DNA of 64,000 bases, from assembly GCF_000515235.1 (NCBI RefSeq), contig NZ_KI911558.1, positions 1,633,819 through 1,697,818 on the forward strand. The letters are read 5' to 3'. Made by a program: the position numbers and the translations under genes. The notes beneath the pieces were generated by a model. The model did no database searches and was not told the DNA's origin. It saw only the letters and a program-made list of their open reading frames with translations. Below are positions 8,354-21,533 of this stretch, piece after piece (the first letter of the stretch is position 1; the number at the start of each line of letters is the position of its first letter). The DNA comes from Synechococcus sp. CC9616 (GTDB lineage: Bacteria; Cyanobacteriota; Cyanobacteriia; PCC-6307; Cyanobiaceae).

Positions 8354-9506
8354 CCCAATCCCGACCTATTCAGTCTGCGAGCTGAACTCGGCCATTGGCA
8401 GCCTGCTGGAACGGGGTTTTGCACCGCGCTTCCTGGTTGAGTGCAGTGTCTCAAAACCCCAGTTGAAGAAAGGCCATCTCTGGCTCACCCTCACCGATGG
8501 TGACGCCACGATTTCAGGGGTTGTCTGGGCATCAAAGCTGAAACAACTGAACTATCGCCCCGTGGATGGTGATGGGGTGATTGTTGTCGGAAAACTGAAT
8601 TTCTGGACCGCTCGGGCCAGTCTCAACGTGCAAGTGCTGGACATCCGTCCCAGCCTCACAACGGTGTTGCGGCAGTTTGAAACCGTTCGAGCACGCCTGC
8701 TGGACGCCGGCCTGCTTGATGCAGACCGAAAACAGCCACTGCCGCAGCAACCCAGAACCGTGGCAATCCTCACCAGCGTGCCGAGCTCTGCGCTGGCGGA
8801 CATGCTGCGCACAGCGCGGGAACGCTGGCCGATGACGACACTGATCGTCGTGCCGATCCCGGTTCAGGGACCCGTGGCAGACCAGATCCGGGAAACCCTT
8901 GCCGCTCTGAGCGCTCGCCATCAGGACTTGCAGCTGGATGCTCTTGTTCTGGCCAGGGGTGGCGGCAGTCGTGAAGATCTTGCGGTCTTCGACGATGAAG
9001 GGCTCTGCCGTGATCTGGCGGCTTGTCCACTGCCGGTCGTGACCGGGCTGGGACATGAGGACGATCTCACGGTGGCGGATCTGGTTGCAGACCATCGCGC
9101 CGCCACGCCGACCGCCGCCATGGTCAGCTTGCTGCCCGATCGCCAGGAGGCATTGAGGGGGCTGCAGCAGCGCAGGCAGAGCCTGCACAATCAAGTCCAA
9201 AACAGGATCTCTCGGGAACAGCAACGCCTCGCGGACAAACGCCTTCAACTGGCCGAGCAGGCACCAGAGCGCGCCTTTCTACACCTGAAACAGGAGCTGT
9301 CCCACAGACAGCGGCTGCTGCAGGCGCTTTCACCCCAACGATGGCTCAAACGGGGACTGGCCATTGTGAGCGACGCGGAGGGGGCCACGATCAGTTCGGT
9401 TCAGGATGCAGCTGCTGGAGATCAGCTGATCATTCAGCTTCAAGATGGTGCTCTCGATACCCGCGTGAACGCTGTTCTCCCATCTTCTGTTAGCCCTAAC
9501 CCATGA
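8343..9506 (+). CDS. xseA: Exodeoxyribonuclease VII large subunit
   Basis: 387 residues. The N-terminal OB-fold (SVSKPQLKKGHLWLTLTDGD) is followed by the nuclease domain with ARGGGSREDLAVFDDE and GHEDDLTVADLVADHRAATPTAA, and a coiled-coil C-terminal part. With XseB it degrades single-stranded DNA to oligonucleotides. The start is a TTG at 8343 inside the end of the preceding gene, and the protein is shorter than the E. coli enzyme. The stop overlaps the xseB start. Confidence 0.95.
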   Translation: MIADPIPTYSVCELNSAIGSLLERGFAPRFLVECSVSKPQLKKGHLWLTLTDGDATISGVVWASKLKQLNYRPVDGDGVIVVGKLNFWTARASLNVQVLDIRPSLTTVLRQFETVRARLLDAGLLDADRKQPLPQQPRTVAILTSVPSSALADMLRTARERWPMTTLIVVPIPVQGPVADQIRETLAALSARHQDLQLDALVLARGGGSREDLAVFDDEGLCRDLAACPLPVVTGLGHEDDLTVADLVADHRAATPTAAMVSLLPDRQEALRGLQQRRQSLHNQVQNRISREQQRLADKRLQLAEQAPERAFLHLKQELSHRQRLLQALSPQRWLKRGLAIVSDAEGATISSVQDAAAGDQLIIQLQDGALDTRVNAVLPSSVSPNP

Positions 9507-9757
9507 GCAAAAGCCTCAGCACCCAACTGAAGAGCTGGCGTAAGGATGCTGCAACGCTCAGCTACGAGGAATCACTGACCGCGCTCGATCTGTTGCTGGA
9601 AGAACTGCAAAACGATGCGGTGCCGCTGGCAGATCTTCAACAGCACTATCTTCGAGGCCAGATTTATCTCGAGCGCTGCGAAGGCCTGCTGCTCAAGGCC
9701 GAACAGAACGTGGTGCAGCTCAATCCCGACACCCTCGAACCTCTTGATGATGCGTAA
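9503..9757 (+). CDS. xseB: Exodeoxyribonuclease VII small subunit
   Basis: 84 residues. LSYEESLTALDLLLEELQND, then VPLADLQQHYLRGQIYLERCE is the helical-hairpin XseB signature. It begins 4 bp before the end of xseA, giving the coupled two-subunit operon expected for exonuclease VII. Confidence 0.95.
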   Translation: MSKSLSTQLKSWRKDAATLSYEESLTALDLLLEELQNDAVPLADLQQHYLRGQIYLERCEGLLLKAEQNVVQLNPDTLEPLDDA

Positions 9758-10106
9758 AGCCCTTCCCTGGATCTATCTGCTGCTCGCTGTCCTGGGCGCT
9801 GTTCTTCCCTGGCGAGCGAACCTCGAGTTCATCGCAGAGAGCGGTCAGACCTTTGATCTGCAACGCTTCATCAACGATGCCAATGTCACAGCCGCTTCAC
9901 GCTCCCTCTCGGCGGATCTCCTCATTGGTGCCTCAGCGGTGAGCATCTGGATCTGCACGGAAGGGATCCAGCAGAAGATTCGGGGCTGGTGGGTTGCGAT
10001 CCTGATGAGCTTTGGAATCGCATTCGCCTGCGGTGCGCCCTTTTTTCTATTTCTGCGCGAATGGCAGTTGCAAGGACGCGTTCAGGATTCCGATTCTGCA
10101 TCTTGA
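9747..10106 (+). CDS. DUF2834 family membrane protein
   Basis: 119 residues from the ATG at 9747 (MMRKALPWIYLLLAVLGAVL). Three hydrophobic segments (about residues 5-20, 52-68 and 80-103) and the motif F..DANVTAASRSLSADLLIG fit DUF2834. The start overlaps the xseB end by 11 bp. The 3' end overlaps the convergent zinc-ribbon gene by 25 bp. Confidence 0.75.
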   Translation: MMRKALPWIYLLLAVLGAVLPWRANLEFIAESGQTFDLQRFINDANVTAASRSLSADLLIGASAVSIWICTEGIQQKIRGWWVAILMSFGIAFACGAPFFLFLREWQLQGRVQDSDSAS

Positions 10107-10435
10107 GCAGTGATGTCGATCGTGACCTCACTGGCAGGGACTGAACGGCTTGCCTGCGCTCCTGCATCAGCCCCAGATGCAGCTGTCTGAAGTGACGCAC
10201 CACACACTCCACAGTGGGACGACTGGCCAAGCGAGGTGGAGCCGCAAGCAGGACAGGTGACCAGGCGTGATCGCAGGATCTTCCAGCCAATCCAACCCAC
10301 GCCTGTGAGCACAAGAGGCAGAGCAATCAACACAAGAACCACTCCTCCCGCCAGATCAAGGAGGACACGACCGGCTGCAGTCGGCAACAAGAGGAGCAAT
10401 AAAAGCAGCCAGAGCAGCGCGGGTGGTCGATTCAT
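10082..10435 (-). CDS. Membrane protein with C-terminal zinc ribbon
   Basis: 117 residues. There are two N-terminal membrane helices (about 7-20 and 30-52), then a ribbon CPACGSTSLGQSSHCGVC with two CxxC knuckles spaced for one zinc ion, then a low-complexity acidic tail. Similar small proteins are common in cyanobacteria with no known function. It lies downstream of the BrkB-like gene on the same strand and is probably co-transcribed. Confidence 0.65.
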   Translation of the reverse strand: MNRPPALLWLLLLLLLLPTAAGRVLLDLAGGVVLVLIALPLVLTGVGWIGWKILRSRLVTCPACGSTSLGQSSHCGVCGASLQTAASGADAGAQASRSVPASEVTIDITAQDAESES

Positions 10436-10479
10436 CGACGAATTAATTCACAGACATCATCAATGGTTTGTCGATGGAA

Positions 10480-11430
10480 TCAAGCCTGCACAAGGTTCGG
10501 CTCTCCGCGACGGATCTCTTTTAAGCGGGAACTCACTGTTTCAACACTGACGCATTGACCGAAATAAAGAATGATCCCAACCATCCAGATCCACAGTGTT
10601 AAGACAAGAACACCACCAATCACTCCATAAGCCTGAAAGCGACTCCCTAAAGAAACAATACTAAGACTCAAAATAAGATTGAGAACAGATAATGCATACC
10701 CGATCAGTACGGAGCCTGGAATCAAAGAGCGCCAGGGAATCTTCTGTCTTAACAGAACTCTTTGAAGCAGAAAAGCAAGGACAGAAAGCCATAAACCAGC
10801 GATCACAAGTGACCCAAATGTGAACATATGCTGGTGATCGAACAGTCTCGACAATGACGGCATCAGCATTCGGAACCACTCCAGGATTTCAATGGGCAGA
10901 CGACTAATGCCGACAATGACCTGCTCAACAACAATCAGGACTGCAACAATCAAAACCACCAGGAATGCCTCTGCTCTGGCTCGGATGAAGTCAAAAATCT
11001 GCCGTTCCATTCCTTCCTCGGCCCGAGGCGGAATAACGTCATTCCATAAACGATCAGCACCTCGCTGCAAAGTGAGATAAACGTTGCTTGCCGTCACCAA
11101 CAAAACAATAATTCCCAGCAAACCGGCGCCAACTCCTTGAGCCACCAAGCCCAATAATGTTGACTCCACTAATTTGACAACTGACGGTGGCAGCAGAGGA
11201 GCGATCCCTGCAATCACTTCTTCCACACCTGAAGATTTGCCATACATCCTGGCCGCTACACCAAGGGCAATTAATAAGAGTGGAAAGATGGATTGGAGTG
11301 TGTAGTAGGCAAACGCCGCGCTCAAGTCAACACAGCCGAACGTGTCCCAACGCCTGTATGCATGCCATAACAGCAACAGCATTTTTCGAGTCGAGCGCTG
11401 TCTGCGATGCACACGTGTACAGCCAATCAC
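10480..11430 (-). CDS. YihY/BrkB family membrane protein
   Basis: 316 residues with about six membrane helices. VDLSAAFAYYTLQSIFPLLL, the region around SNVYLTLQRGADRLWND, and the C-terminal GVLVLTLWIWMVGIILYFGQ are the family hallmarks (long mis-annotated as RNase BN; also called virulence factor BrkB). The listed start is a GTG at 11430; an in-frame ATG at 11382 is an alternative. The rRNA terminator lies just upstream, so the gene needs its own promoter. Confidence 0.85.
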   Translation of the reverse strand: MIGCTRVHRRQRSTRKMLLLLWHAYRRWDTFGCVDLSAAFAYYTLQSIFPLLLIALGVAARMYGKSSGVEEVIAGIAPLLPPSVVKLVESTLLGLVAQGVGAGLLGIIVLLVTASNVYLTLQRGADRLWNDVIPPRAEEGMERQIFDFIRARAEAFLVVLIVAVLIVVEQVIVGISRLPIEILEWFRMLMPSLSRLFDHQHMFTFGSLVIAGLWLSVLAFLLQRVLLRQKIPWRSLIPGSVLIGYALSVLNLILSLSIVSLGSRFQAYGVIGGVLVLTLWIWMVGIILYFGQCVSVETVSSRLKEIRRGEPNLVQA

Positions 11431-11466
11431 ATCAGATTACATGGATGAAAGACATCACAAAGGCAC

Positions 11467-11502
11467 AAAAAAAGCCACTCCCAACAAGGAGTGGCTTTTT
11501 TT
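11467..11502 (-). terminator. Intrinsic terminator of the rRNA operon
   Basis: A perfect palindrome: aaaaaaagccactcc, a six-base loop, ggagtggcttttttt. It lies just 3' of the 5S gene. With A and T runs on both sides it can work in both directions. Confidence 0.95.
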
Positions 11503-11511
11503 AGAATGTTT

Positions 11512-11631
11512 TACCTGGCATCGAGCTATTTTCTCAGGGGGCTACCCCCCAAATATCGTCGCCGCAGATGCGTTTCACAGCCGAGTTCGGGATGGATCGG
11601 AGTGGTTCCACACCGCCATGGACACCAGGAT
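11512..11631 (-). rRNA. rrf: 5S ribosomal RNA
   Basis: The minus strand reads tcctggtgtccatggcggtg through ccatcccgaactcggctgtg to atagctcgatgccaggt, the standard cyanobacterial 5S sequence with complementary ends. The ends are estimated within a few bases. Confidence 0.93.
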
Positions 11632-11729
11632 AGAAACATTCTCAGAGATTGAACCCTGAGAACTGCATAGGATCTTCAGCAAAGCTGAGCGTCTGAATCA
11701 ACAAAGTCTTTCAGGCAAGAACCAAAGAA

Positions 11730-14597
<2,868 letters not shown>

Positions 14598-15009
14598 AAT
14601 AATCTCTAAAATGCTTACTGTTGTTGAGACAGATTTTCAAGTTTTCAAATAGAAAACAAGATCAAACTCATAATCGCTCGACACGATTAGAAGAACATTT
14701 CAGAGTCTCGGCTCTTGCTCAAAAGAATTTTCATTATTCTGGAATTTGAGATCCTAAGACCTCAAAACCAAAACAATGCATCCATGAGATGCTTTGTTTT
14801 TCCAGACTTCACCTATGCAGTTGTCAAGGTTCTGCCAGACTTCAAACTGATTGCTCAGTTCGAGCCCAGCATCTTATCAACCAAATTCAAAGCTTTCGCT
14901 TTTAAACTTGGAATGACAGGAAGCTGGGGTCATCCAGCGGACACATCTAAATCACATACCAATCGAGCTCGACTCCAATAAATTGGAGACGGGGATAAAG
15001 TTCGGTCAG
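14598..15009 (-). other. Spacer between tRNA-Ala and 23S rRNA
   Basis: 412 bp of AT-richer spacer with no gene. It should carry processing signals; the 14621-14633 segment is complementary to sequence 3' of 23S. An 88-codon frame here has no support. Confidence 0.8.
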
Positions 15010-15082
15010 TGGAGGTTAGGAGACTCGAACTCCTGACATCCTGCTTGCAAAGCAGGCGCTCTACCAACTGAGCTAAACCCCC
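15010..15082 (-). tRNA. tRNA-Ala (TGC)
   Basis: 73 bases on the minus strand, from gggggtttagctcagttggt to ctaacctcca. It forms a full cloverleaf with anticodon loop tttgcaa (anticodon TGC) and T loop ttcgagt. CCA is not encoded. It is in the usual second spacer position. Confidence 0.97.
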
Positions 15083-15091
15083 AACACCGAA

Positions 15092-15165
<74 letters not shown>

Positions 15166-15192
15166 AGGAGTCTCATCCCTTTTGGGGTGTGA

Positions 15193-15215
15193 CCTAGACA
15201 AAGTTTAGGAACTGA
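15193..15215 (-). other. 16S processing stem, 3' arm
   Basis: In the 16S-tRNA-Ile spacer, the transcript segment tcagttcctaaactttg is perfectly complementary over 16 bases to the leader segment at 17178-17193. A further seven or eight pairs follow after a 5-base bulge in the leader arm. This is the long helix that loops out precursor 16S for RNase III-type cleavage. Confidence 0.8.
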
Positions 15216-15346
15216 AAATCTCCATCAGTTACGGCACATTGCTGCACCATCTTGATATCAAATCTGAGGTACCGATCGACCTAAGGTGACAGGATTTCGG
15301 CCTAAGAATAAAATACTCAGGCATCAAAATCGTTGTTTGTCTCCCT

Positions 15347-16833
<1,487 letters not shown>

Positions 16834-17177
16834 GATCATTTCCTTTTAGACGCTTTCACGTCCTCAAAATGATTTGCGTCACCCATTGCTCAGTATCTAC
16901 TGGCAACAGTTGAGGCCTCCTTTTAGCTGACACAAAAAGGGTTCTTAAGAGTGCATCTCTAGATTTCTCTGTCAATGACTTTCCGGGATCTCAGATCCGG
17001 TTGTTGCTCCACAATTCGCACACCGACAACAAGAAGGCTCGTGAAAACCCTCTCGTTGCAGCGAATTGCTTCATCGCAACGAAATTTTTTGACGGGACCT
17101 CACACCTTCATCGCTTTTACATTCAATTCTCAAGAAATCATCAGAGATGATTTCTGAAATCGAACGCGATGAAAGCG

Positions 17178-17206
17178 TCAGTTCCTAAACTTTTCAATTG
17201 TCCAGG
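17178..17206 (-). other. 16S processing stem, 5' arm in the leader
   Basis: The transcript reads cctggaca, a 5-base bulge attga, then aaagtttaggaactga. It pairs with the spacer arm at 15193-15215 on the other side of 16S. Its location means transcription must start at or beyond about 17206, so the rRNA leader is more than 370 bases long. The rest of 16834-17177 has no gene. Confidence 0.8.
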
Positions 17207-17209
17207 TTC

Positions 17210-17378
17210 GATCATCAACACTCCGTTGCCGGAGAGAGCTGATCAACGCGGCCTCTGACGACCGCTTTTGAAACTTACAACACCGTGGGATTGCCTCCCG
17301 CTGGTTTGTAAGCGTGGCCGACTCGCGACCACCTCAGAAACCTACAACACCGTGGGATCGCTCCCGATGGGTTGAAGG
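17210..17378 (-). repeat. Three tandem GNRA-loop hairpins in the rRNA leader
   Basis: Hairpins at 17210-17244, 17274-17312 and 17341-17378 are spaced 62-67 bp apart. Each has an outer stem, a conserved gtgttg stretch on the 3' side, and a short inner stem (cuccg/cggag or ggga/uccc). In the transcript orientation the loops are GCAA, GGCAA and GCGA, that is GNRA or GNRA-like. The second and third units also share the flanking gaaac and related sequence between hairpins. A T-A pair in the outer stem of the second copy is C-G in the third, a compensatory change that argues for RNA structure. Confidence 0.7.
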
Positions 17379-17453
17379 CCCGTCAGAACGTCGGCCTGCA
17401 AGGCCTGGTTCAGACGTCTGCGGGCAGGTCTTTCAACTTGCGCGCAGAAGAAG

Positions 17454-17483
17454 ATCATAACACCCCTTCAGCCATCGATGCAA
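17454..17483 (-). promoter_or_regulatory. Candidate rRNA operon promoter
   Basis: On the minus strand, TTGCAT (17483-17478) is followed after 18 bp by TATGAT (17459-17454), with a TG just before the -10 element (extended -10). It lies between the stop of the phosphatase gene and the hairpin array and would give a leader of about 610 bases. It was chosen because the real start must lie upstream of the processing arm at 17206. Sequence match only. Confidence 0.4.
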
Positions 17484-17505
17484 CCCCACGGTTCAAACAG
17501 CTGGA

Positions 17506-18312
17506 TCAGCCTTGCAACAACGCCTCTCCCCAAGGGATCAGACGCTCGAGATGCTCTTGGGAAGCCGCAGCCAGCATGGGAAAACCGCACTCCGATAGGT
17601 CCTCACCGGAGGAGAAACCGGAGGGGTCTTGAGTTGCCAGCCACTGGATCGGGCATTGCAATTGCTCCAAGACCAGCCAGGCAGCTGCCAGATCCCAGAT
17701 TTTCGGTGTGGCTTCCAGAGCAGCCACGGTTTGGCCCATGGCAACACTCAGAAGATTGAGGCTGGCCACACCCAAGAGCCGGATCTTTCCAGGGAACGGA
17801 CGGTCTGGACGACGTTGCAACACGCGTATCGAGCGACTGCACAGAGATACACAGGAGCTGGTGGCTATCGAACGCGTCGCAACCGACAACGCCTTTCCGT
17901 TCCTCCAAACCCCTTCACCCCGGATCGCGACGATCCGCTGGCGAAGTGCCGGTACGTCTAAAAACGCCTGAACAGGGAGTCCATCGACGAAACGCGCCAC
18001 CGAAATCGCCCAGTAAGGAATTCCGGCAGCAAAATTTGTCGTGCCGTCCAGGGGGTCAACCACCCAGTAGGCCTCTGAATCAGGGACCACCTGGGACCCT
18101 TCCTCACTCAGAACGCCCTCGCCTTGGGTGATGGCCTGCAAGCCCTCAACCAAGGTGGTGTCGCTCCAGCGATCACAGGCAGTGATCAAGGTTCCATCAG
18201 GTTTCACATCGGAAACGATGTGACCAAAATCGCTCCGCTGCCGGGTTGCCACACGATCCAGAAGAGTGCTGATCGCCCTGAGCTGATCTGCCGAAAGGCT
18301 TTGGTTCACCAA
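17506..18312 (-). CDS. Inositol monophosphatase family protein
   Basis: 268 residues. The metal-binding motifs are visible: SEEG (Glu70, Glu71), WVVDPLDGTTNF (Asp86, Asp89) and, near the C-terminus, the WDLAAAWLVLEQ motif with its Asp. The family dephosphorylates inositol monophosphate, fructose-1,6-bisphosphate, histidinol phosphate or PAP. The substrate cannot be decided from motifs. The start overlaps the TolC-like stop by 7 bp, so it is the last gene of a minus-strand run. Confidence 0.88.
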   Translation of the reverse strand: MVNQSLSADQLRAISTLLDRVATRQRSDFGHIVSDVKPDGTLITACDRWSDTTLVEGLQAITQGEGVLSEEGSQVVPDSEAYWVVDPLDGTTNFAAGIPYWAISVARFVDGLPVQAFLDVPALRQRIVAIRGEGVWRNGKALSVATRSIATSSCVSLCSRSIRVLQRRPDRPFPGKIRLLGVASLNLLSVAMGQTVAALEATPKIWDLAAAWLVLEQLQCPIQWLATQDPSGFSSGEDLSECGFPMLAAASQEHLERLIPWGEALLQG

Positions 18313-20090
18313 AGCGGTTGGACAGAAATGCCGATCGCATCATTCGAAGCTGCACCTGAGTCAGCAACCGCAGGGCAAACAGCCGGTAGAGCCGTGGGTT
18401 CAATGGGGATGTCGGACGTTTCCGTTGCAGGCTTTTCAGCGGGTAAATCAACTGTCCCGCAGGTGACAAGGGCATCCAGGCCGGTCCTTCGACGCAACTG
18501 AGCCAGGGAGGTGTTGTAGTCACGAATGGCTTCGGTGTACTGCAACTCAGCTCTTGTGAGGTCCTGCTGGTTGTTGATGACCTCACGCTGGGTGCTCACT
18601 CCAGCCTGAACTCGAAGCAGGGACAAGCGAAGGGATTCACGAGCCGTCAACACCCGACTGGAGGTGGTTTGGATGTCCTGAATCGCTTTTCGGAGGTTAT
18701 AGAAGCTCTCTTCGACCTCAAGGCGAATGGAATCTCTCTGAGCCGCGAAGTTGTATGTGCTTTCCTCAGCAGCCTGTTTGGAGGCTCGGTAGTTCGCCTG
18801 GGCGCGGCCACCGTCGTACAGGTTCCATCTCAGCTGCAGTGAGGTGGCGTTGCTGACGTTCCACTGGTAGTCGTCCATATCGACTGCACCCCAGGACTCC
18901 TGAGCACTCTCTCCCTGACTACGGCCTGTGTTCCAGTTGTTGACGAAGCTCAGCACCGGCTGAATCGCCGCTAAGGACGCATTGGCACGACTGTTGTTGA
19001 TCGAAATATCGAGAATCAATTGGTCGAGTTCTTCTCGATAGTTGTAAGCCGCGATGATGCTCTCCTGCAGCGACGGCTCCCAGAGGCCCAGGGGTTTCGG
19101 CGGCGTTGCAGCCGTGGGGGTGATGTCCTGAGGCAGATCAAGCAACTGGGCAATCCTGCGCCGTGAAATGTCCTGGAAGGCCAGGGCATCCGTGAGAACT
19201 TTGCGGTCCTGGGCCAGCTGCGTCTCGGCTTCGAGCACATCCAGCTTGGTGTTCACTCCGGCGTTGTAACGGGCCCGTGCATCGCGAAGACTGAGCAATG
19301 AGGCTCGAACTGAGGCCTGGCCGACACGAACTCTTTCATCAGACGCCTGGAGCGTGAAATAACTGGTGGATGCATCGAGCCTCAGGTCTCGCAGGGCAAT
19401 CAGATAGGCGTCGCGAGCCCGTTCAAACTGATCACGGGCAGCAGATATCTGTGGGACTCGGGAGGGATTGATGATGTCCCAGTTGATCGAAACACCGAAA
19501 TTAGCCTTCCATTCCCGTGTGTAGAACTCATATTGACCCTGGCGGTCAATGGTGCGTGACCCTTCAGAATTCGTGGGATCGGGAATCGTGACCGAGCGGC
19601 TTCTGAATTCAGGATTTCGGTAGGTGTAGTTCTTGAAATACTCAGGTAAAGCGTTAGCTGAGAGATTCACGCTTGGATACCAGGCAGAAATCGCTGCTCT
19701 CAGCTGCGATTTGGACTGATCGACCCGACTGGCTGCCGCCTTGAGTGTGGGGCTGTTGACCTCCAAGATCTGGAGGGATTGCTCCAGAGTGATCGGACGC
19801 AGTTCACGGATCCGTACCTGCTCTGGACGGTCGGGCAAAGCCAGGCTTGGCGGGGACCCGAGGTCATTGCTCTCCGCTGGCAGGTCAGTCGCTGCAGGGG
19901 GAAGGGCTGATGGATCCGCCTTCGGACGCGGACCCTTCTGCTCGATAGCGTTCGGCAGGGTGCTCTGGTCGATCAAGGAGCTGTTGTCGCTCCCAGCCAC
20001 CTCTTGGCTCGACTCTTGACTCAGAGCCGGAAGCCCGCCAGTCGCCAGTACGCCTGCAACTAAACAGGAGGCTGCTGTGAGGCGGCGCAC
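18306..20090 (-). CDS. TolC-family outer membrane efflux protein
   Basis: 594 residues. The signal peptide (MRRLTAASCLVAGVLATGGL, then PALSQ) is followed by a long proline-rich linker to about residue 100. Two outer-membrane-efflux repeats then follow, rich in coiled-coil heptads (ITLEQSLQILEVNSPTLKAA; RARYNAGVNTKLDVLEAETQ). TolC trimers form the outer-membrane exit duct for type I secretion and drug efflux. It is not next to an ABC or RND pump here. Whether it serves the RTX protein of this window is open. Confidence 0.9.
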   Translation of the reverse strand: MRRLTAASCLVAGVLATGGLPALSQESSQEVAGSDNSSLIDQSTLPNAIEQKGPRPKADPSALPPAATDLPAESNDLGSPPSLALPDRPEQVRIRELRPITLEQSLQILEVNSPTLKAAASRVDQSKSQLRAAISAWYPSVNLSANALPEYFKNYTYRNPEFRSRSVTIPDPTNSEGSRTIDRQGQYEFYTREWKANFGVSINWDIINPSRVPQISAARDQFERARDAYLIALRDLRLDASTSYFTLQASDERVRVGQASVRASLLSLRDARARYNAGVNTKLDVLEAETQLAQDRKVLTDALAFQDISRRRIAQLLDLPQDITPTAATPPKPLGLWEPSLQESIIAAYNYREELDQLILDISINNSRANASLAAIQPVLSFVNNWNTGRSQGESAQESWGAVDMDDYQWNVSNATSLQLRWNLYDGGRAQANYRASKQAAEESTYNFAAQRDSIRLEVEESFYNLRKAIQDIQTTSSRVLTARESLRLSLLRVQAGVSTQREVINNQQDLTRAELQYTEAIRDYNTSLAQLRRRTGLDALVTCGTVDLPAEKPATETSDIPIEPTALPAVCPAVADSGAASNDAIGISVQPLW

Positions 20091-20114
20091 GGCATAAGAA
20101 AAACTTGCCGGAGC

Positions 20115-21482
20115 TTAGGGACTTTTTCCTATTGGATTCAGGACCGAGGCCACGATGTCAGCCGCCCCACTCACAACACGGATTGGAACAGGGAGGACTT
20201 CCTCCAACTGCGTCAGCGTCATGTCGTCGAGGAAGACGGGTTGCCCCTGCCGCAACATCACCGAGGGCAGCAGCAGTTCATCACCAAGATCCTCTTCCGA
20301 GAGCCCATCGATCAGATCCTGACCCGTCAAAAGACCCGTCACCACCTGGTCCTGCCCCCAGTAAGGGCTTGGCAATCCGATCAATCGCAGACGAACGCCA
20401 TCAACGCCATTGAGGCGATCCAGCACTGGCTGCAGTGCCGACGCCACAATCCTGCCCACCACCCAACTGCAGGAGCGTGGCTGATCCAGGCGTTGTGGAA
20501 GCACCGCCGTGGCCTGATCCAACGACTCCAAAAAAGCACGGATGCTGCCGACACCGTTTTCCTGCTGGGGAAGATCCTCGTACTCCGGACGTGGAGGAAG
20601 TGGTTGTCCTGCAATCAGATACCACTCATCAGACAACCAGGCAAAACGCGTGCCGAGATCGGCCTGGAATGTCGCCTGCAGACGCTCCACCCGGGCAATC
20701 ACGTCCCGCGCACATGCAGGGCTGACGGGGATAAGACCATCATCAGCAGGACGAAAGCGCGTTAACCCCACCGGCACAACAGCTGCCGAGAGCACCGCCG
20801 GCCAGTCCCCGCTCGCGAAGCGCGACAGATCGGTGAGGGTTTGCTCGAGGGCAACACCGTCATTGATTCCAGGACAGACCACAACCTGCGCATGGATCTG
20901 CAGATCACGTTCTGCGAACCAACTCAGTTGATCGAGCAGCCGTGCCGCCCGCGGGTTCTCAAGCAGCCGTGCCCGCAACGTGGGCTCGGTGGCATGCACA
21001 GATACGTACAGCGGCGAAAGCCTCTGGGATTCAATCCGTGCCCAGTCGCTGTCATTCAGGTTGGTGAGCGTCAGGTAGGAGCCATAGAGAAAACTGAGCC
21101 GGTAATCGTCGTCCTTCAGATACAGGCTGTCCCGCCGTCCGGGAGGCTGTTGATCAATGAAACAAAAAGGGCAGTGGTTGTTGCACTGCCGCAAACCGTC
21201 AAATAACGCTTCGGTGAAGCCCAGGCCGAGGCCGTCATCGGCGTCTTTCTCGAGATCCACCTCATGCAGTTCTCCCCGGGCATCGCGAACCTCGAGACGC
21301 AGCTCCTCATCCACACAGAGGTAGCGGTAATCGATGAGATCCCGAGGGCGGATGCCATTGATGCTCAGAAGCTGGTCGCCGGGTTCAAAACCGAGCTCCT
21401 CTCCGATGGATCCCGGTTCCACGGAATCCACCACTGCCGGCTGGGGCTGACGCGCAGCGCGGTTGGGATCGAGTGCCGACAT
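20115..21482 (-). CDS. TIGR03279-type PDZ/radical SAM/DUF512 protein
   Basis: 455 residues from the ATG at 21482; a TTG at 21512 would add ten. The N-terminal PDZ-like part (VDSVEPGSIGEELGFEPGDQ) is followed by a radical SAM-type cluster motif CNNHCPFC and a C-terminal DUF512 region. It is a cyanobacterial Fe-S protein of unknown reaction. It is likely co-transcribed with uppP upstream and the TolC-like gene downstream. Confidence 0.85.
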   Translation of the reverse strand: MSALDPNRAARQPQPAVVDSVEPGSIGEELGFEPGDQLLSINGIRPRDLIDYRYLCVDEELRLEVRDARGELHEVDLEKDADDGLGLGFTEALFDGLRQCNNHCPFCFIDQQPPGRRDSLYLKDDDYRLSFLYGSYLTLTNLNDSDWARIESQRLSPLYVSVHATEPTLRARLLENPRAARLLDQLSWFAERDLQIHAQVVVCPGINDGVALEQTLTDLSRFASGDWPAVLSAAVVPVGLTRFRPADDGLIPVSPACARDVIARVERLQATFQADLGTRFAWLSDEWYLIAGQPLPPRPEYEDLPQQENGVGSIRAFLESLDQATAVLPQRLDQPRSCSWVVGRIVASALQPVLDRLNGVDGVRLRLIGLPSPYWGQDQVVTGLLTGQDLIDGLSEEDLGDELLLPSVMLRQGQPVFLDDMTLTQLEEVLPVPIRVVSGAADIVASVLNPIGKSP

Positions 21483-21533
21483 CGCGACACCGGCAGATGG
21501 CTCATTCCACAAGGCAGAGACAGGTGCTTTTCT

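Noticed and set aside
16970..16975. TTGACA on the minus strand as the rRNA promoter -35
   Set aside because: It lies downstream of the 16S processing arm at 17178-17206, so a start there would lose the stem, and no good -10 follows at 16-18 bp.
17274..17378. Hairpins as plain intrinsic terminators of the uppP-phosphatase operon
   Set aside because: None is followed by a T run in the transcript direction, and a tandem set with conserved loops is not expected for terminators.
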